A stretch of DNA of 5,871 bases from Clostridia bacterium (GTDB lineage: Bacteria; Bacillota; Clostridia; Oscillospirales; Acutalibacteraceae), in contig JAGAZW010000057.1 in assembly GCA_017939855.1 (NCBI GenBank), positions 1-5,871 on the forward strand, read 5' to 3'. Both the position numbers and the translations under genes were made by a program. Positions within the stretch are counted from its first letter, which is position 1; the number at the start of each line of letters is the position of its first letter. Below the pieces are notes generated by a model. The model did no database searches. It was given only the letters and a program-made list of their open reading frames with translations, and was not told the DNA's origin. Below are positions 5,353 to 5,871 of the stretch, in pieces.

Positions 5353-5694
5353 ATGTCTGATTGCTTGTTTTGTAAAATAATAGCAGGGGAGATCCCTTCT
5401 GCAAAGGTTTATGAGGATGAATATGTTTATGCCTTTTTGGATATTGACCCTAAAGCACCTTTCCACGCAATTTTTGTGCCTAAAACTCATATCGGCTCTG
5501 CCGCAGAGATAAATGCAGAAAACAGCGTATATGTATCAAAGATTTTTGAGGCAATAGCAAAGGTAGCAGAAATCGAAAATCTTGAAAAGGGCTTCAGAGT
5601 CGTAAATAACTGCGGAGAAGAGGGCGGACAGACCGTAGGTCATATTCATTTTCATCTTCTCGCACGTCGATATCTACAGTGGCCCCCGGGTTAA
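5353..5694 (+). CDS. HIT/Hint family nucleotide hydrolase
   Basis: The 113-residue protein is a complete histidine-triad protein of the Hint (PKCI) branch. These are small cytoplasmic dimers that hydrolyse adenosine phosphoramidates and acyl-adenylates, including aminoacyl-AMP. The signature HIHFHLL spans residues 97-103, with H99 the expected nucleophile; the chain ends WPPG as in Hint proteins. C4 and C7 (CLFC), with H46 and H97, match the zinc site seen in part of the family. Oddly, the usual GGR after the triad is ARR (residues 104-106). AAGGAG (5337-5342) overlaps the alaS stop and the gap between genes is 14 bp, so it is translated from the alaS transcript. That linkage suits a role clearing adenylates released by synthetases, but this is inference. 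The substrate is not determined by sequence. Confidence 0.93.
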   Translation: MSDCLFCKIIAGEIPSAKVYEDEYVYAFLDIDPKAPFHAIFVPKTHIGSAAEINAENSVYVSKIFEAIAKVAEIENLEKGFRVVNNCGEEGGQTVGHIHFHLLARRYLQWPPG

Positions 5695-5735
5695 AAATTT
5701 ATATTCTAAAATTTAAATAAAAAGGCGGAATAAAT

Positions 5736-5871
5736 ATGGCTGAATTTTATACAATGAAAATTGCAGGACTCGAAAGAAATCTCGAAAAATTTCCTGTAAG
5801 CGATAAGATTGATATTGCTGCATTTATAATATTCGGTGATGTAGAGCTTACTATAAAGGGTTGTGAGGAAC
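5736..5871 (+). CDS. Phosphoribosyltransferase family protein, N-terminal 45 residues (3' end outside window)
   Basis: The gene begins at ATG 5736 with AAGGCGG (5722-5728) 7 nt upstream and stays open to the window edge. The visible start MAEFYTMKIAGLERNL, then FPVSDKIDIAAFIIFGDVEL, resembles the N-terminus of purine-type phosphoribosyltransferases annotated in Clostridia as adenine phosphoribosyltransferase-like; in those, a KVAGL.R.LP opening and an A-F-x-I-F-G-D-x-E-L-T segment precede the catalytic core. Family members transfer a phosphoribosyl group from PRPP to a base. The PRPP-binding loop and acidic motif lie beyond the window, so the assignment rests on N-terminal resemblance only. 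The 41 bp after the HIT gene stop is AT-rich with no terminator, which suggests co-transcription with alaS and the HIT gene. Confidence 0.6.
   Translation, partial: MAEFYTMKIAGLERNLEKFPVSDKIDIAAFIIFGDVELTIKGCEE

Noticed and set aside
5695..5735. Possible terminator between the HIT and phosphoribosyltransferase genes
   Set aside because: The sequence is AT-rich with weak AAATTT self-complementarity but no GC-containing stem followed by a T-run.

Overview
The window looks like a chromosomal piece of a low-GC Gram-positive bacterium, most likely a Clostridia gut-type lineage (Oscillospiraceae/Ruminococcaceae or a relative). This rests on AT-rich intergenic DNA, strong Shine-Dalgarno sites, near-consensus sigma-A promoters, an alanyl-tRNA synthetase with the Cys-rich insertion common in Clostridia, and an AlaRS / HIT / phosphoribosyltransferase gene order. 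The genus is not resolved.

Layout. Positions 1-123 are the last 40 codons of tuf (elongation factor Tu), closed by a strong intrinsic terminator (145-178). A separate promoter (TTTACT-17-TATAAT) then drives an M24 metallopeptidase of the Xaa-Pro aminopeptidase type (226-1296). Next come about 170 bp of unassigned, possibly decayed sequence and a second intrinsic terminator (1467-1499). A complete 1.08-kb insertion sequence (about 1520-2603) sits in the T-tract of that terminator. It carries one minus-strand DDE transposase (IS481-like), has 26-bp imperfect terminal inverted repeats, and is flanked by a perfect 26-28 bp direct repeat, so it appears to be an intact insertion with an unusually long target duplication.

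Immediately right of the insertion, with only 2 bp between the repeat and the -35 box, is a perfect consensus promoter (TTGACA-17-TATAAT) for alaS (2708-5338). alaS is followed after 14 bp by a HIT/Hint nucleotide hydrolase gene (5353-5694), and 41 bp later by the start of a purine-type phosphoribosyltransferase gene that runs off the window. The last three genes look like one transcription unit.

Functionally the host genes are housekeeping: translation elongation, peptide trimming, tRNA charging, nucleotide hydrolysis (Hint proteins act on adenylates, including aminoacyl-AMP released by synthetases) and base salvage. No defence, toxin or biosynthetic cluster is visible. The most unusual material is in the insertion sequence: the long target duplication, its placement between a terminator hairpin and a promoter, a 34-bp perfect palindrome inside the transposase gene, and two interlocked inverted repeats around the transposase start codon that could control its translation.
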